DNA from: Capitulum mitella
Lineage: Eukaryota > Arthropoda > Thecostraca > Pollicipedomorpha > Pollicipedidae
Direction: 5' to 3'
Length of the DNA: 64,000 bases
Assembly: GCA_030062745.1 (NCBI GenBank)
Contig: CP099851.1
Location: forward strand, 8,310,393-8,374,392
Positions 60,532 to 64,000 of the stretch are shown here, in pieces; the first letter of the stretch is position 1, and the number at the start of each line of letters is the position of its first letter. Both the position numbers and the translations under genes were made by a program. The notes under the pieces are model-generated. The model saw only the letters and a list, made by a program, of their open reading frames with translations. It made no database searches and was not told the DNA's origin.

Positions 60532-63500
60532 TTACAATGCATGTCTTAAAAACAGTGCTGCACTTGTTGAGGAATATGGTCACTTAGCATACAGGAAATG
60601 GTGAGACACGTTTTCAGCATTATTAGCCTGAAAATTTCTGGAGTAAAAGTACCTCAGTGCCAACAGCAGTTGTTTATGGGGCTGGAGGGCATGGCTTGTG
60701 TTGACGGAGTGATGAATGAATGTTTCTGTTTGTCTGAGGATAAACTCCGCCTGCTTAGTATTCACATGAGTTATTACTGGGGAAACTGTTATGCTTTATT
60801 GCAGCAGATATAAGCTTAAGTTCATGAAAACGGTTGCACTATAACATCAGTGACAAATCGCAATCATAGACATTGAGACAGAAGGAGCATACTTGCTTGT
60901 CTGACTCCATGACTGGCCATCTTGTATTGATTCCTGGGCTAAGCTCTTCTTCTCCTGCCGTCTGCTTCATGTTGAGGGTTGAGGACCAAAGGTAACACCG
61001 GCACAACCAAATGCAGCACAGCACACTAGAGGTATCCACAATGGATTTTGCCAGAAATTTTAGGCTCCTGTTAGGTATCGTTGCAAAATACGCTGACTTC
61101 GCTGTGTTTATTTGCTGCTTACTACACAGTTCAAGAATGAGAATGCCTTCATAAGACTGACTGCCTGATTTCTTTGTAGGCTGTAAAAATACGCAGATCT
61201 CCTGCGTAAGGTGCACTTTTTCTTTGCGTAGCTGTACGTTTTAGCATTCTGCGTGGTAAAACTGCATGTCACGACGTACGTAAAACTTTCGCTCAAAATT
61301 GTTACAACCTACAGCTTCTGGCCTTTATGAAACTGGCCACTGGTGCCGGCTCCCGGCCCTCGGATTCATCGAGTGTTCCGAAACTGCGGGCCTTGAGTTG
61401 TTTTGGCCCCGCGTTTCGGCGGAGGCCTGGAGCCTGCGAATTGTTAGCTGCCGGCGTCGCCTAGCTGCGGGCGTCAATTTAATAGTTCATTAAACAGGAA
61501 AAAGAAGGAAAAGAAGGCAAAATTACGACAACGTGCTTTATAATTGCGATGTTCTTCGAAAGGGACCTGGAGGCTGGCTATGTTCCCTGTCTGTTTTTGC
61601 ACAGAAGCGTAATTGCGCAGGAAGTCGCCAAATTGACCAAACGCAATATCGCGAGAGATTTAGGTTTGCCTTGGTTGCGTTATTGTCAATGAAACACAGG
61701 TGATTTAATGTGGATTCTAAATACGTGGCAAGGGTGCATGCACGCTTCTTACGTAGTTCTCGTCTACGCTTTAAACCTCGCGTTAACCCTACCTCGTGCT
61801 TCTGCCCGGGACGCAGGATTTTGTGCTGAGAACAGATTTCGTCCCCGCAATCTCGAAACACTCGGTAGCCTGTAGGAAGATCCACATTTAACAATATGTC
61901 GAAAATTTTGAAAAAGGGGTATACGGGTCAAAATGAGGTTATAAATAGGTTCTCCTTAAACGAGTTGTCCGACCACATTTTATGACCGATTTTATATTAC
62001 TTAATGTCATTCTGTCGACCATGGATACTACATGTCTACCACATGCGTTAGGAACAAGTTGATTTTCCAAATTTACAGGCGTATCCAGGGCACATAAAAA
62101 GGCACACAGGGCACACATTTTTGGAAATGCGAATTCACTTCTACAGCATATTTTGAGTCTGGCGAGCTTAGTTGTGGCAGGAAAACATTCCTACATGTGT
62201 CACATGCCATATTACATACACATCGAAAATGCCCATAGGTAGATACCCTTACCAGAAAAAAGTGGGATTACTTTCTACATGGTGAGCTATTGCTAACTGA
62301 ACGTCATGGTGAAAAATATCGTGACTGCTGTTTTGTATTGTGCTTTACGTTCGCATTTTGAAATCATAAGACCATCATATTTTGAAATGATAGAATCACA
62401 GGCGTAACTAGGGCACATAACAAAGGATGACCGTACGGAAAACGCGAGGTTTTTGACCTACGTTCTGAATCTTGAGATTATGTGAGATTATGTCTGTCAA
62501 GAAAACATTTGCCAAAAAACCGTGATTGGTGTAACAACGCCAGTGGGTACCGCTGAAAAGGCCAGCCCCGTCACGTGTTCGGTCCCGTGCGGTCGTCGAT
62601 CAATGCCGGATTGGTGTTTGTCGTAAACACGTGACGCGTTGGCGTGGCCAGTCGTCAGCGTGTTTGGTCACTGCACCGCCGATGGACCTCTGTGGGGCCG
62701 TCAGCCCTGCCTGGCCACCGCTGTGGCTGTGCTGATTGCACCGCAGCTTTGGCGCAGCCCGTACTTATCCAGTTCACCCTCTGGTGCGCAAATATGGGGC
62801 AAAAGTTAGTGGCATATACTAATGCCGCGAGCCCATTCAATGCCATTATGTGTCATGAGAACAACTTGCTCTGTAGTTCTCTGTAGGGGCGGCTTCAGAG
62901 GCTGCGAGATCCTGAACACCGAGACGGTCAAGGGAATAATGCTCACATCAATTCGTTCGCGATAAGCTTGTCGGTTTTCGTGTGGCCACGTGATTAGGCG
63001 ACAGGCGAAGCGTGATTTCTGGCAGAAATGGCAACAGCTGACGTTGTGCGCACGGGGCGCCCCAGGAGATTAACTAATCGACAGACATTGGGTTTTTCAC
63101 GCTTATATGTAATGTGGGTTTCTCACGATAACTGCAAGGTGACGCCCTACAACCTCAGGGTCTGCACCCGGCGAAAGAACGCTACAAAAAAAACGAGCTT
63201 TGCTGCCAGCACACCGCATGCCATCCCGTATATTTCGCACTGCGTTTGCGTTAAACGTGTGGTAAAAGCATGACCCTAATCCCCATACTTCCCGTGTCTC
63301 TTTGAGATTTTGCCGGTATTACCGCCACTCCGATTGTCCATACTGTGGGTGTAAGTGTACAACGTCCAGACGGAGCATAACAAAAACAAATATCTCCCGA
63401 GACCGCCTACCAAGTGGAATTAGTCCGCGCCCACGCAGTCCGACAGGTTGCCGTTGCCACAGTGAGGATGGTAGAGTGGTCCGCTCAACATATTTGTCCT

Positions 63501-64000
63501 GCGGCGCAGTCTACCGGGGCATGCGACGTTCTGGCGTCTCATGGCGTTTCCGCCTTGTCGTGGTTCGAATAGTTCACCTTTTAGCTGCACCTCTGTGTTA
63601 AATGTTGCATACTTATTCGTAATGGATCAGCGATTTTGGACAAATTTGACTGTAACATAAGGTCTATGAACGTGGCTGGAAACAAACAGTCTGAAATCTC
63701 GGTAAGAACCCCTCCCCAGCCAGTCCCGGAAATCTCCAAACATGACGTCTGTATCCGAGGATTTAAGTCAAAGAATTGTTGACAGAAACTAAACAATGTG
63801 CATTTCGATAGAAAATTCCCAGAAACTAATTTATGTCAACATCAGACGATGTCGACACACCAGACGAACGGCCACAGTTCTTTTCCATGTCTGATTTGCC
63901 AAATGCTGCTGAATCTGTTTGTCTGCTTCATCCGGAAGCAGGTCCCTTTTATTCCCGTCACACATAACCGGGAGGCATGCACTATCTCGCTTTTTGTCTA
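60532..64000. other. Right end of the window, no supported gene
   Basis: Open frames here are short (up to 125 codons) and unrecognised. Around 61.9-62.5 kb the phrase CAGGCGTAACTAGGGCACAT and the related AGGCGTATCCAGGGCACATA recur about 330 bases apart, suggesting an unidentified dispersed repeat. A GC-rich stretch at 62.56-62.78 kb and a tRNA-like A/B box pair at 63.46-63.57 kb are too weak to call. Confidence 0.4.

Noticed and set aside
63460..63580. tRNA-like A box (TGGTAGAGTGG) and B box (GGTTCGAAT)
   Set aside because: The spacing is too long and no acceptor or anticodon stem forms; at best a decayed SINE.

Overview
The window is eukaryotic nuclear DNA, most likely from an arthropod and possibly a crustacean. 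The arthropod call is inference. It rests on the insect-like end (…YFWVL) of the one recognisable gene, on a decayed multicopy protein family I associate with arthropod genomes, and on the load of minisatellites, microsatellites and small transposon relics. No bacterial-style gene organisation is present; most long open frames are low-complexity or GC-rich read-through.

The only host gene I can support is Sec22, an R-SNARE of ER-Golgi transport, on the + strand. Its last three coding exons are at 4912-5072 (second half of the longin domain), 36078-36224 (first half of the SNARE motif with the zero-layer Arg) and 46486-46634 (rest of the SNARE motif, membrane anchor, stop). Joined they give 151 residues in one frame, with splice phases 2, 1 and 1. 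About 60 N-terminal residues are not in view and probably lie upstream of the window. The introns are very long (31,005 and 10,261 bp), so bases 5073-46485 are mostly intronic. A candidate poly(A) signal is at 47685.

The rest is repeat-rich. A piggyBac-like non-autonomous family (TTAA target site, ends starting CCCTATTCCCGG) has about six copies: a 1.2 kb form at 14704-15926, a relative at 19899-21084, reverse copies at about 32283-33500 and 44446-44780, an end fragment at 36940-37016, and a complete 344-bp deletion derivative at 52233-52576. Other relics are a stop-interrupted arthropod multicopy gene at 172-840, two Harbinger-type transposase pieces on the minus strand at 60094-60264 and 56732-56851, and several tRNA-derived SINE-like pieces. 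About fifteen minisatellites (unit 14-71 bp) and several microsatellites lie mostly in the introns; two flank Sec22 exons closely. A 111-bp foldback at 17533-17643 carries a TGACGTCA octamer near each arm tip.

The 3' third (46635-64000) holds the Sec22 3' region, minisatellites, the compact TTAA element, an AT-rich block near 53.3-54.1 kb and the Harbinger pieces. I saw no second host gene there. I did not find an undescribed biological system; the TTAA element family and the CRE-tipped foldback are the best leads.
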